Source: an uncultured Tenacibaculum sp.
Lineage (GTDB): Bacteria; Bacteroidota; Bacteroidia; Flavobacteriales; Flavobacteriaceae
DNA length: 64,000 nucleotides
NCBI GenBank assembly: GCA_947496185.1
Contig: CANMCD010000003.1
Coordinates: 248,001-312,000 of the forward strand
Direction: 5' to 3'
In this document: positions 27,503 through 35,754 of the stretch, piece after piece
Numbering within the stretch: position 1 is the stretch's first letter
Layout of the letters: every line of letters begins with the position of its first letter
Translations under genes and position numbers: made by a program
Notes under the pieces: generated by a model
The model's input: the letters and a program-made list of their open reading frames with translations, nothing else
What the model was told of the DNA's origin: nothing
Database searches by the model: none

Positions 27503-28831
27503 TTATTTGTTGTCGACATTATATACCTCCTTGATAAACTCTTCATAAGTTACCTCTTTAGTATCAAAGGTCATGTTTTCTTTATAAAAATCTAATAATT
27601 TTTGTGACACTAACTGATCTTGTAAGCGCTTCGCTTCCTCTTGATTGGACAAAACTCTTCCTGCAATATCATTCAATTCACTTTCTTCAGGATTCATATT
27701 TCCAAATTGTGCCATTTGAGTTTTGATAAACCCTTTAGCATACTCTGTCAATTCAGCATAATCAATCTTGATATCGTTATCCTTCATCACCTTCCCTTCT
27801 ATCAATTGGTAACGTAACCCTTTTTCAGATTTTTCATATTCACTTACAGCTTCTTCCTCTGTAAGTTCCTTTTCCCCCGCAGTACGTAACCACTTCTGTA
27901 AGAATTCTTTAGGTAAATCAAATTTAGTATTTTCAACCAATGCTTCTGTTACTGCATTTAACAGTTGCTGGTCTGCTTGTTGCTGAAACTGCTTTTCTGC
28001 ATCTGCTTTGATTTTGTCTTTTAATTCTGTTACTGTTTTTACACTTCCATCAGTAAATAACTTATCAAATAATTCTTGATCTAAAGCTGCTTTTTCAGTC
28101 TTGTTAATTTCTTCAACAGTAACAGTAACTTTAGCTTCCAACTTTTCTACATCTTCTTTAGAAACTCCAATAGTTTGTTGGTACTTGTAATCTTCTTCAA
28201 AAAGCTCTTTAGTATCCAACTCAATAACATCACCTACTTTCGCACCTGTTAACTTACCTCTATTTACTTCTTGTAAATCTTTAAGAGCGAAAGTCGATTT
28301 TTTGTTAATTTCTTTTTCTTCATTAACAAAAGTAGCACTAATCGTTGCTTCTTCTTCTACTTGCTCTAAAGCTAACTGCTCACCATATCGATTTTGAATA
28401 TTTTCCAACTCTTTTTCAATAAGTTCCTCAGTAGCAACTATATGATATTTCTTAACTTCTTTAGATGTTAAATCAATTTCAAACTTAGGAGCCAATCCTA
28501 ACTCAAATTCAAAAGATAATTGCTCTGCATCCCAAGAAAAATCTTCATTTACTTTCGGTAAAGGATTCCCTAAGATGTCTAATTTTTCTTCTGTTAAAAA
28601 CTTATTTAATGACTCTTGCAAAAGCTTATTTACTTCATCAATCATAACTGCTTTCCCGTATTGTTTTTTCACCATACCTAACGGTACGTTACCTTTTCTA
28701 AAACCAGGAATATTAGCAGTTTTTCGGTAATCATTCAACACTTTTGTTACTTTATCCTTATAGTCGTCTTCTTTAATATCTACTTTTACAATAGCGTTAA
28801 GAGCATCAATATTTTCTTTTGTTATGTTCAT
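27503..28831 (-). CDS. tig: Trigger factor
   Basis: Ribosome-bound chaperone and peptidyl-prolyl isomerase that meets nascent chains. The N-terminal ribosome-binding signature is visible as IPGFRKGNVPLGMVKKQYG, and the C-terminal arms are rich in Lys/Glu. The start is set at 28831 (MNITKENIDALNAIVKVDI), because the in-frame ATG 60 bases upstream lies within the promoter region: the -7 box is at 28861-28868. This gives 442 residues, a normal length. The central PPIase domain is divergent from the E. coli type, as is common in Bacteroidetes. Confidence 0.95.
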   Translation of the reverse strand: MNITKENIDALNAIVKVDIKEDDYKDKVTKVLNDYRKTANIPGFRKGNVPLGMVKKQYGKAVMIDEVNKLLQESLNKFLTEEKLDILGNPLPKVNEDFSWDAEQLSFEFELGLAPKFEIDLTSKEVKKYHIVATEELIEKELENIQNRYGEQLALEQVEEEATISATFVNEEKEINKKSTFALKDLQEVNRGKLTGAKVGDVIELDTKELFEEDYKYQQTIGVSKEDVEKLEAKVTVTVEEINKTEKAALDQELFDKLFTDGSVKTVTELKDKIKADAEKQFQQQADQQLLNAVTEALVENTKFDLPKEFLQKWLRTAGEKELTEEEAVSEYEKSEKGLRYQLIEGKVMKDNDIKIDYAELTEYAKGFIKTQMAQFGNMNPEESELNDIAGRVLSNQEEAKRLQDQLVSQKLLDFYKENMTFDTKEVTYEEFIKEVYNVDNK

Positions 28832-28860
28832 CTTAAAATAAGTTTCTTTAAAATTGGGGG

Positions 28861-28891
28861 CAAAATTACTACTTTTCTTATTGAGAACCAA
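28861..28891 (-). promoter_or_regulatory. Promoter of tig (TTG-N20-TAATTTTG)
   Basis: On the minus strand TTG and TAATTTTG are 20 bases apart, a good Bacteroidetes promoter. The predicted RNA start lies between it and the ATG at 28831. Confidence 0.6.
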
Positions 28892-28968
28892 GACTTTTAG
28901 ATATAAGTAAGCGCCCCATTTTTCCGCACATCTTTTATAGTCTTAATCACTGTATTTAAGCACTTTAT

Positions 28969-29322
28969 TTAAGTATTTTTTTCTTCTTCTTTTATTATTG
29001 AAAACAATAACGTCCTAAAAAAAGATAGTAAAATACTAAATAAAAATGCCGTAAAAAAACCACTCACTATAAACCCTGACACAAGTTTTCCTGCAATCAT
29101 TACAATAACAGCATTTATGACAAACAGAAAAAGCCCTAAACTAATTATAGTAGCTGGAAGCGTAAAAAAAATTAATATCGGCTTGACAAACATGTTCAAT
29201 AATGAAATTGTTACTGCAACTATCAATGCTGTAGTGTAATCTAACACTTTTACCCCTGGTAAAATATTTGCCAAGGCTAATACTGCAATAGCTGTAAGTA
29301 ATAATTTTAATATAAATTTCAT
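28969..29322 (-). CDS. Small four-helix membrane protein, phage-holin-4/YvlD family
   Basis: The 117 residues form four hydrophobic helices with few loops. The conserved pieces are LANILPGVKV after the first helix and LLNMFVKPILIFFTLPATIISLG in the second/third, which are typical of the Phage_holin_4_2 / YvlD family of inner-membrane proteins. The family name comes from distant similarity to holins; its cellular function is unknown. No phage genes surround it, so I do not regard it as prophage. It lies downstream of an HTH gene and upstream of tig, all on the minus strand, but more than 250 bases from the HTH gene. Confidence 0.8.
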   Translation of the reverse strand: MKFILKLLLTAIAVLALANILPGVKVLDYTTALIVAVTISLLNMFVKPILIFFTLPATIISLGLFLFVINAVIVMIAGKLVSGFIVSGFFTAFLFSILLSFFRTLLFSIIKEEEKNT

Positions 29323-29585
29323 GATCTAGTTTATGATTTACCCATTAACTTACTAGAACCATACCAAAATAATTTTTCTGAATTTTTGACAGTCAAAGAC
29401 GCAATTAATAGTAATTATGTCATTCTTCATAGATGTATAGGATTACATCCAATAATATGATCCTAATGGCTGCTATGACCTTTTGAACAAAAGATAATGT
29501 AAGTTTTTCATAGCAACTCTTTCAACAGCTTCCTAAAGGAGGAAATCATCATTCAGGAAACTATTGACAGAAACACTCATGGTTT

Positions 29586-29969
29586 TCAGCTATTTTCTAA
29601 TACGCTTTTAACTTGCCGAACAAAAACCCCTTGAACTTCTTCATCTTGAATCAATAATTCGATTAAGTTCTCTTTAATCTGTTTATTCATTTTTAGTGCT
29701 TGATAGTGAATATTGGGCTCCTTAAGACTCATATGATTAGGCAGCAACATATCCCCTTTTCCTGTTAATAGCCACGTTGGATCAATCTCTGGAAAAGCAA
29801 TTAAAATCTTATTCAACACATTACTTTTAAAGGAGGCTTTTCTTCTTATCGCAGTCCCTATTGAGTTATTTGAAACACTAATTCTATCTTCAAAAGAACT
29901 GATATTTAAATTATTATACTTAATTATTTGCACAACTCTTTTGTATGTTTCATCTACAAAATTACTCAT
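29586..29969 (-). CDS. Helix-turn-helix regulator (phage-repressor-like N-terminus)
   Basis: The 127 residues begin with an HTH of the type seen in many short Bacteroidetes regulators: VQIIKYNNLNISSFEDRISVSNNSIGTAIRRK, then FPEIDPTWLLTGKGDML. The WLLTGKG tail of this domain is characteristic. The rest is a short helical tail, perhaps for dimerisation. It probably binds DNA; no target is visible. The -7 box TATATTTG lies at 30062-30069 (minus), leaving a 90-base leader, similar in layout to the HTH gene at 46943. Confidence 0.75.
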   Translation of the reverse strand: MSNFVDETYKRVVQIIKYNNLNISSFEDRISVSNNSIGTAIRRKASFKSNVLNKILIAFPEIDPTWLLTGKGDMLLPNHMSLKEPNIHYQALKMNKQIKENLIELLIQDEEVQGVFVRQVKSVLENS

Positions 29970-30313
29970 TGATAAATTTTTTTCTAAATTTTATATTCTT
30001 TTTTCTTTTGTAATTTGAATTTTGCTCACGGATTTACACCCTAGAAAGTAAAAAATTCGAACAAATATAAACCAAAAGCACTATTTTAATTAAAAAACCT
30101 GCTCACTTTTTATGATACCCCTAAAAAAAGTCAAAAAATAGAATAACAAGACTCCACATTCAATAAAATCGAATTTGAAACTAATTAATCCAAAAAACAT
30201 TTCTTTCCTTTAGAAAAGAATTAGCAGAAAAGGGCGAAAATTTCCTTTTCGCCCTCTTATATTTAATTTAATAAAAAGTATATTAATAAAATAAATCACT
30301 ATTTTTCAAGCAA
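29970..30313. other. Intergenic region between the HTH gene and the 26-residue-repeat gene
   Basis: AT-rich. It contains the HTH promoter box (minus TATATTTG at 30062-30069) and a hairpin AGGGCGAAAA / TTTTCGCCCT (30231-30255), probably the terminator of the repeat gene on the minus strand. No gene was found. Confidence 0.6.
30231..30255 (-). terminator. Hairpin downstream of the repeat-protein gene
   Basis: Ten paired bases with a five-base loop, but only a weak T-tract on the minus strand. It lies 59 bases past the stop of the gene at 30314. Confidence 0.5.
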
Positions 30314-30838
30314 TTAATTTTCTTGATCTTTTAATAAGAGTAAATAAGCCGCGGTTGATGACGCCTTCTCTCCTCCTTCTCCACAAGAACCTAAAATTCC
30401 TATTTTTTTCGCTCCTTCAGGATTCCCACTATAGTAAACACTTGATTTTTGATATACATAATCACTAGAATTAAACCCTAGCTCCTTTCCTCCTTCTGGA
30501 TTCCCACTATAATAAACGCTTGTCTTTTTATATACTCGATTATCTTTAACAAACCCTATTTCTTTACCTCCCTCTGGATTTCCACTGTAGTAAACACTCG
30601 TTTTTTGATAAACCCTATTGTCTTGAAGGAATCCAATTTCTTTAGCTCCTTCAGGATTTCCACTATAGTAGACACTCGTCTTTTTATATACTCGATTATT
30701 TTTAACAAAACCTATTTCCTTACCTCCTTCGGGGTTTCCACTATAATAAACACTCGTTTTTTCGTAAATTCTACACTGTGCATTTAACGCTAAAGTAAGT
30801 CCTAAGGTAAGTAGAGTTAATACTGTTGTTTTTTTCAT
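30314..30838 (-). CDS. Exported protein made of five 26-residue repeats
   Basis: A signal peptide (MKKTTVLTLL to LNAQC) is followed by five copies of a unit reading about RVYKKTSVYYSGNPEGGKEI plus GFVKDN (residues about 22-150), then a short Gly/Ser/Ala-rich tail. The period is exactly 78 bases at the DNA level and the copies are very similar, a sign of recent duplication or gene conversion. Short repeats that alternate IY/VY and IG positions recall beta-flower-type domains, but that assignment is tentative and no function is known. There is no lipobox and no type IX sorting domain. The upstream region has GGG/CCC palindromes also seen near 48.9 kb. Confidence 0.75.
   Translation of the reverse strand: MKKTTVLTLLTLGLTLALNAQCRIYEKTSVYYSGNPEGGKEIGFVKNNRVYKKTSVYYSGNPEGAKEIGFLQDNRVYQKTSVYYSGNPEGGKEIGFVKDNRVYKKTSVYYSGNPEGGKELGFNSSDYVYQKSSVYYSGNPEGAKKIGILGSCGEGGEKASSTAAYLLLLKDQEN
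30382..30774 (-). repeat. Five tandem 78-base coding repeats
   Basis: The same landmark (GATTTCCACTATAGT-like on the plus strand) recurs at 30421, 30499, 30577, 30655 and 30733, exactly 78 bases apart each time. Confidence 0.9.
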
Positions 30839-30950
30839 GGTTTTAGTTTTAAGTTAATTATTATTTTACGGTTATGACTACAAACCAAATAAAAAAAAGA
30901 ACGAAAACCAATCAGTAAAAACCCTGAAAAACAAATAGATAAAACCACTA

Positions 30951-30986
30951 TGCTTTATAAGGGTTTTCCCTTAAGGGACTTCCCTA
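30951..30986 (-). promoter_or_regulatory. GGG/CCC palindrome cluster upstream of the repeat-protein gene
   Basis: On the minus strand AGGGAAGTCCCT and AAGGGAAAACCCTT follow one another, then CTTATAAAGC and, farther on, TTCAGGGTTTTTA. The last two strings recur in the region at 48878-48947. The cluster may be protein-binding sites or alternative RNA hairpins, since a -7 box lies farther upstream at 31002-31009. Confidence 0.4.
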
Positions 30987-31001
30987 ATAAAGTGTAAATC
31001 T

Positions 31002-31009
31002 CAAAAATA
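31002..31009 (-). promoter_or_regulatory. -7 element (TATTTTTG) upstream of the repeat-protein gene
   Basis: Exact TAnnTTTG match on the minus strand. It would give a leader of about 155 bases that includes the GGG/CCC palindromes. Confidence 0.4.
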
Positions 31010-31018
31010 TAGCAGTAA

Positions 31019-31786
31019 TTACTGAATAAACATCACTGTTTTTTGATAAAAATCTTTAGGATTTTCAGCATGTAACCAATGACCAGCATTGGCAACTTTT
31101 GCGATACTCGCCTTTGGAAAATGTTTTTTTATTAACACCTCGTCTTCCAATGTGATATATCCCGATTTTTCACCAGATAAAAAAAGTGTATCTCCTAAAA
31201 AAGAAGTATCAGCAGGCAAGGCCCTACCTACTTCCTCAGTATTATTCGTTAACGATGATAGATTAAATCTAAAATCTAAAACATCTTTTTCTTTTCTATA
31301 CACACTCTTCAATAAAAATTGTCGCACCCCCAATTCAGGAATTAAATCAGATAATTTGGCCTCTATCAATTTTCTTGTTGTATGAATTGAAAAATCAACT
31401 GCATTTAATGCTTTTAAAATATCATGATGATGAGGAGGATACATTTTAGGAGAAATATCTGCTACAATAAGTTTATTAAGAAAGGAAGGATATCTAACGG
31501 CAAATAACATAGCTACCTTGCCCCCCATAGAATGCCCTAATAAACATAAATCAGTAAGTCCATAATGATCTATGTATTTTTTTAAATCATCAACCAATAA
31601 CTCATAAGAAAACTCTTCAGAGTGAAAGCTTCTACCATGATTACGTTGATCAATCAAATGCACCTGAAAACCATCAGTTACAAATTTATTAGCATGCGTT
31701 TTCCAGTTATCACCCATACCAAAATACCCATGCAAGATTAGTAACGGCTTTCCTTCCCCTAAAATTTTTGAATGTAAAATTTCCAT
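31019..31786 (-). CDS. Alpha/beta hydrolase (YbfF-like esterase)
   Basis: Cytoplasmic alpha/beta-fold hydrolase of 255 residues. Visible are the oxyanion region LLILHGYFGMGDNW, DQRNHGRS, the nucleophile elbow GHSMGG with S86, and the catalytic histidine H236 in NAGHWLHAENP. The acid lies in the segment between these. The family includes short-chain acyl esterases such as E. coli YbfF; the natural substrate is not known. It is 29 bases downstream of pdxJ on the same strand and probably co-transcribed with it. Confidence 0.88.
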   Translation of the reverse strand: MEILHSKILGEGKPLLILHGYFGMGDNWKTHANKFVTDGFQVHLIDQRNHGRSFHSEEFSYELLVDDLKKYIDHYGLTDLCLLGHSMGGKVAMLFAVRYPSFLNKLIVADISPKMYPPHHHDILKALNAVDFSIHTTRKLIEAKLSDLIPELGVRQFLLKSVYRKEKDVLDFRFNLSSLTNNTEEVGRALPADTSFLGDTLFLSGEKSGYITLEDEVLIKKHFPKASIAKVANAGHWLHAENPKDFYQKTVMFIQ

Positions 31787-31815
31787 ATTATAACTTGGCT
31801 AAATTGCTTCAGTGC

Positions 31816-32544
31816 CTACCCCTTTAATTTCTGAATATACATGTTTACTACATTTTCTATACCTAAATAAATACTTTCAGCTATTAATGCATGCCCTATA
31901 GATACTTCTTGTAAATACGGTATATTCTCTTTAAAGAACTGAATATTATGAAGACTTAAATCATGACCAGCATTTACTCCTAAACCTAATTCGTTTGCCA
32001 AAATCGCTGCTTCTTTATAAGGCACAACAGCTTCTTTGTTCCCTTTTTCATATTGTGAAGCAAAATTTTCGGTATATAATTCAATTCTATCAGTACCCGT
32101 TTTGGCTGCTGCTTCAATTAATTTCTTATCCGTGTCAATAAAAATAGACGTCCTAATTCCTGATTTCTTAAACTCAGCGATCACTTCTTGAAGATAAGCT
32201 TGATGAGCAATCGTATCCCAACCTGCATTTGAAGTCAACACATCATCTCCGTCTGGAACTAAAGTAACCTGAGTAGGTTTGATTTCTAACACCAAATCCA
32301 TAAACTTTTTTATCGGATTTCCTTCGATATTATATTCCGTGTAAACAACAGGTTTTAGATCGTAAGCATCTTGATACCTGATATGACGTTCATCTGGTCT
32401 TGGATGAATGGTAATACCCTCTCCTCCAAAACCCTGCACATCTTTCGCCACCTGTAATAGATTAGGCACATCCCCTCCTCTAGAATTACGTAGCGTTGCT
32501 ATTTTATTTATATTTACACTTAACTTTGTTTTTGTCATAATCAT
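31816..32544 (-). CDS. pdxJ: Pyridoxine 5'-phosphate synthase
   Basis: Condenses 3-amino-2-oxopropyl phosphate with deoxyxylulose 5-phosphate to form pyridoxine 5'-phosphate, the core of DXP-dependent vitamin B6 synthesis. Family motifs: [49 protein letters not shown] and [10 protein letters not shown]. Length is normal. Translation can begin at 32544 or two codons later at 32538. It is divergent from the CBS-domain gene, with a minus-strand TACTTTTG box at 32582-32589. Confidence 0.96.
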   Translation of the reverse strand: MIMTKTKLSVNINKIATLRNSRGGDVPNLLQVAKDVQGFGGEGITIHPRPDERHIRYQDAYDLKPVVYTEYNIEGNPIKKFMDLVLEIKPTQVTLVPDGDDVLTSNAGWDTIAHQAYLQEVIAEFKKSGIRTSIFIDTDKKLIEAAAKTGTDRIELYTENFASQYEKGNKEAVVPYKEAAILANELGLGVNAGHDLSLHNIQFFKENIPYLQEVSIGHALIAESIYLGIENVVNMYIQKLKG

Positions 32545-32545
32545 T

Positions 32546-32618
32546 TATTTTTGCGTAGTATCTCGACAATAATAATGAAGGCAAAAGTAACTTATTAAAT
32601 CATTTTAACCTATATTCG
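32546..32618. promoter_or_regulatory. Divergent promoters of pdxJ and the CBS-nadK unit
   Basis: Plus strand: TATTTTTG at 32546-32553 (exact) and TATATTCG at 32611-32618 (7/8, nearest to the ATG at 32624). Minus strand: TACTTTTG at 32582-32589 (exact), serving pdxJ. Confidence 0.45.
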
Positions 32619-32623
32619 TAATA

Positions 32624-33283
32624 ATGAATATCAATGAATTTATACTAAACGAAATAAAGGAGCTACATTTAGACAACACCGTAGGTAAAGCACAAAAATT
32701 ATGTGAAAATTTACCCATTACTCATATCCCCGTTGTCAAAAATGGAAGGCTTGTCGGGTGCTTACCCGAAAGTGATATACAGACCATAGATGACAAAAAA
32801 GGACTTCTAAAAGATTATGATTATCTGTTAGATCATTTTTACACCCATGAAAAAGCAACCTTACTTGACTTAGTTGCTTTGTTTGCAGACAATGACTGTA
32901 ACTTAATTCCTGTACTAGACAAAGAACTCAATTATATTGGCTATTATGAGTTAAGTGATATACTTGACGCCTTTGCCGACAGCCCTTTTTTACATGTGGA
33001 AAGTGACACTTTGATTATCGAAAAAAACAAAACAGAACATTCTATGAGTCAAATTTCTCAAATTGTTGAGAGTAATAAAGCGAGACTTTTAGGAATGTAT
33101 ATTTCACATGAAGGTAGAGAGAATATTCAAATTACCTTAAAAATTTCTTCTGAAAAAATTAATGAAATCATACAAACATTTAGAAGGTATGATTATACAG
33201 TCATTACCCAACACGATGATGACTATTACCTAGAAGAACTTAAAGATAGGGCTAGGTATTTGAAAAAGTACCTTGACATGTAA
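32624..33283 (+). CDS. CBS-domain protein
   Basis: The 219 residues carry a CBS pair in the first 130 (LCENLPITHIPVVKNGRLVGCLPESDIQ and LFADNDCNLIPVLDKELNYIGYYELSDIL), followed by a ~70-residue segment with ACT-like alternation (HSMSQISQIVESNKARLLGMYIS, then ITLKISSEKINEIIQTFRRYDY). CBS pairs usually bind adenosyl nucleotides and regulate a partner. There is no enzyme domain. It lies immediately upstream of nadK, so a link to the nucleotide pool is conceivable but not shown. Confidence 0.85.
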   Translation: MNINEFILNEIKELHLDNTVGKAQKLCENLPITHIPVVKNGRLVGCLPESDIQTIDDKKGLLKDYDYLLDHFYTHEKATLLDLVALFADNDCNLIPVLDKELNYIGYYELSDILDAFADSPFLHVESDTLIIEKNKTEHSMSQISQIVESNKARLLGMYISHEGRENIQITLKISSEKINEIIQTFRRYDYTVITQHDDDYYLEELKDRARYLKKYLDM

Positions 33284-33314
33284 ACTCTTACAAACACTTT
33301 TAACCATTTTCTAC

Positions 33315-34211
33315 GTGAAGAAAGTAGCTATATACGGACAAGCATATACGGTTTCTGCAGAGAAGGAAATCAAAATTTTAGTATCCATTTTAAAAAGACA
33401 TCGAATTGTTGTTTTCTTCGAAAAAGAATTTTATCGACTATTGGTCAAGAAAAAAACACTTGAAAAAAAATACCCTACATTTTCTGATTTTAATGATCTT
33501 TCAAATTCTTTTGACCTTATGTTTACTATTGGTGGAGATGGAACAATCTTAAGAGCCATTACTTTTATTAGAGATTTGGACATCCCAATTATGGGAATAA
33601 ACACTGGAAGGTTGGGTTTTCTCGCTACTGTTCAAAAAAACAAGATAGAAGAAGCTATTGAACTTTTATTAAAAAAAGAGTTTACCATTCAAGAAAGGAC
33701 CTTATTAGAAGTAGAAACAACACCACAAACCTCCGACTTTAAAGATGTTAATTTTGCCTTAAATGAAGTGACAATCGCCCGTAAAAATACTACCTCTATG
33801 ATCGGTATAAAAACTTACCTAAACAAAGAGTACCTTACCAATTATTGGGCAGACGGATTAATTATCGCTACACCTACTGGATCAACAGGGTATTCTTTGA
33901 GTTGTCATGGCCCCGTAATTTTACCAAATGCTAAGAGTTTGGTTGTTACTCCTATTGCACCTCATAATTTAAATGCACGTCCGATGGTCATACCTGATGA
34001 CATATCCATAGAATTAGAAATTAGCGCTAGGGAAAAAGATTTCCTAATTACATTAGACTCTCGAATTGCCACAGTTAATAAACAGACAAAAATTCGAGTT
34101 AAGAAATCTTCGTTTACGATAAAGAGTATTTTACCAAACAACCAATCCTACCTAAAAACACTGAGAAGCAAATTATTATGGGGAGAAGACACAAGAAATG
34201 AAGCTTTATAA
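33315..34211 (+). CDS. nadK: NAD kinase
   Basis: Phosphorylates NAD+ to NADP+ using ATP. Diagnostic motifs are FTIGGDGTILRA (GGDGT), NTGRLGFLATV, FALNEVTIARK and ADGLIIATPTGSTGYSLSCHGPV. The best start is GTG at 33315 (read as MKKVAIYGQAYT), which matches family N-termini. An ATG at 33273 also opens the frame but overlaps the CBS gene and adds 14 unlikely residues. The gap to the CBS gene is 31 bases, so co-transcription is likely. Confidence 0.94.
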   Translation: MKKVAIYGQAYTVSAEKEIKILVSILKRHRIVVFFEKEFYRLLVKKKTLEKKYPTFSDFNDLSNSFDLMFTIGGDGTILRAITFIRDLDIPIMGINTGRLGFLATVQKNKIEEAIELLLKKEFTIQERTLLEVETTPQTSDFKDVNFALNEVTIARKNTTSMIGIKTYLNKEYLTNYWADGLIIATPTGSTGYSLSCHGPVILPNAKSLVVTPIAPHNLNARPMVIPDDISIELEISAREKDFLITLDSRIATVNKQTKIRVKKSSFTIKSILPNNQSYLKTLRSKLLWGEDTRNEAL

Positions 34212-34294
34212 AAAAAAGTTCAACAATAATTCTTCAAAAAAAAAGTTTATCTAAAAAGACGGGTTATTAACTTTTTAAAGCGAATCCATTTTGC

Positions 34295-34302
34295 TATATT
34301 TG
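34295..34302 (+). promoter_or_regulatory. -7 element (TATATTTG) of the envelope operon
   Basis: Exact TAnnTTTG match 15 bases before the ATG at 34318. It heads the DUF6089-uppS-bamA-ompH-ompH unit and argues against a start upstream of 34318. Confidence 0.55.
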
Positions 34303-34317
34303 CACGCTATTTTTACA

Positions 34318-34998
34318 ATGAAAAAACGATTTTTATTTATATTATTTTTGGTAATTACAACAGTCTCTCCATCACAAAGCCACGAAGTAGGTCTTACATT
34401 CGGTGGCAGCAACTTTATCGGAGACATTGGTCGAACAAATTATGTTTATCCGAATAAAGCCGCTGGAGGTGTTATCTACAAATATAATATCAACACAAGA
34501 ATCGCATTGAGAGGTAGTTATACTTATCTCCCTATTTCAGGTGATGATGCCGATGCTGAAAACGAATATAGAAAATTACAAGCAAGAAGCTTTAACAATA
34601 CTATCCATGAATTTGCTGCAGGTGTAGAAATCAATTTCTATGAATATGATATTGACAACAACAAAAACAATTACACTCCTTATATTTTCACAAAAATAGC
34701 TACCTTTAACTATAAGAGCCCAGTTGAGTTTATTTCAAGCAATAAGGTTCGAGTAGAAAATAAATTTTCATTTTCTATTCCTGTAGGAATTGGTATCAAA
34801 GGTCATCTTTTCGATGATTTTGCCATTGGGTTCGAGGTAGGCGTTCGTTATACGCTTTCCGACGATATCGATTATAGTACTCCAAAGATAGAAGCCTTAA
34901 ACTTTGGTGGTAACGGAAATGATTGGTACACCTTTACTGGTTTATCTATTGTTTATAACTTTGGTAAACCAAAATGTTTTAGTGGATTAACAAGATAA
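34318..34998 (+). CDS. DUF6089-like outer-membrane beta-barrel protein
   Basis: Signal peptide (MKKRFLFILF to SPSQS), then alternating beta strands of a small porin-like barrel: HEVGLTFGGSNFIGDIGRTNYV, LRGSYTYLPISGDDA, NFYEYDI, IPVGIGIKG and FTGLSIVYNF. DUF6089 proteins commonly sit just before uppS and bamA in Flavobacteriia, as here; their function is unknown. The start is set at 34318, because a TTG 27 bases upstream lies inside the promoter. It is separated from uppS by only 3 bases. Confidence 0.82.
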   Translation: MKKRFLFILFLVITTVSPSQSHEVGLTFGGSNFIGDIGRTNYVYPNKAAGGVIYKYNINTRIALRGSYTYLPISGDDADAENEYRKLQARSFNNTIHEFAAGVEINFYEYDIDNNKNNYTPYIFTKIATFNYKSPVEFISSNKVRVENKFSFSIPVGIGIKGHLFDDFAIGFEVGVRYTLSDDIDYSTPKIEALNFGGNGNDWYTFTGLSIVYNFGKPKCFSGLTR

Positions 34999-35001
34999 AA
35001 T

Positions 35002-35754
35002 ATGAACGAAAGACTACGAAGCATCAATTTACATAAAAAACCTAATCATGTTGCTGTTATTATGGACGGTAATGGTAGGTGGGCAAAAAGTAAAGGAATG
35101 CAACGTGTTTTTGGGCATAAAAATGCCCTAACATCAATTAGAGAAAGTGTAGATATAGCCTCAGAATTAGACATTCAATATTTAACATTATATGCATTCT
35201 CTACAGAAAATTGGAACAGACCCAAACTGGAAGTGGATACTTTAATGAATCTTATGGTTTCTACATTAAAGAAAGAGCTTCCTGAATTTATGAAAAAGAA
35301 CATTAAAATAAATGCTATTGGAAACCTAAATCAATTACCCTCAAATGCCAGAAATACGCTGGCTGATATTATCAAAAAGACCAAAAACAACGAAAAAATA
35401 ACCTTAACATTTGCTTTGAGTTATGGCTCTAGAGAGGAAATCGTTAACACAATCAAGAAGTTATGTAAAAAAGTTGTTAATAATCAACTTAAAATCGAAA
35501 AAATTGATGATAAAATTATAAATAGTCATTTATATACATTTAATTTGCCTGACGTTGATTTAATGATACGTACAAGTGGGGAACAAAGAATTAGTAATTT
35601 TTTACTCTGGCAAATGGCCTATGCAGAACTTTATTTCACTGAAGTTTTGTGGCCTGATTTTAGAAAAGAACATTTTATCAACGCTATTATAGATTATCAA
35701 AACAGGGAAAGACGATTTGGAAAAACAAGTGAACAGATTAAAGTCAATGAATAA
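35002..35754 (+). CDS. uppS: Isoprenyl transferase (undecaprenyl diphosphate synthase)
   Basis: Builds the C55 lipid carrier used for peptidoglycan and surface-polysaccharide export by adding isopentenyl units to farnesyl diphosphate. The cis-prenyltransferase signature is clear: VAVIMDGNGRWAKSKGMQR (catalytic Asp), LYAFSTENWNRP, FALSYGSREEIV, DLMIRTSGEQRISNFLLWQ and DFRKEHF. The 250 residues are normal. Its stop codon lies inside the beginning of bamA. Confidence 0.96.
   Translation: MNERLRSINLHKKPNHVAVIMDGNGRWAKSKGMQRVFGHKNALTSIRESVDIASELDIQYLTLYAFSTENWNRPKLEVDTLMNLMVSTLKKELPEFMKKNIKINAIGNLNQLPSNARNTLADIIKKTKNNEKITLTFALSYGSREEIVNTIKKLCKKVVNNQLKIEKIDDKIINSHLYTFNLPDVDLMIRTSGEQRISNFLLWQMAYAELYFTEVLWPDFRKEHFINAIIDYQNRERRFGKTSEQIKVNE

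Noticed and set aside
28832-28891. Upstream start for tig
   Set aside because: These bases include the -7 box of the tig promoter and the extra residues match nothing in the family.
28969-29322. Holin-like gene as evidence of prophage
   Set aside because: The family name is historical; the neighbours are tig, clpP and clpX, with no phage structural or integrase genes.
29323-29585. Possible decayed coding sequence near 29.5 kb
   Set aside because: Short open stretches only; I could not match them to any family or find a frame longer than about 20 codons.
30382-30774. Evenly spaced repeats as a CRISPR array
   Set aside because: The 78-base units are contiguous and coding, with no variable spacers and no cas genes nearby.
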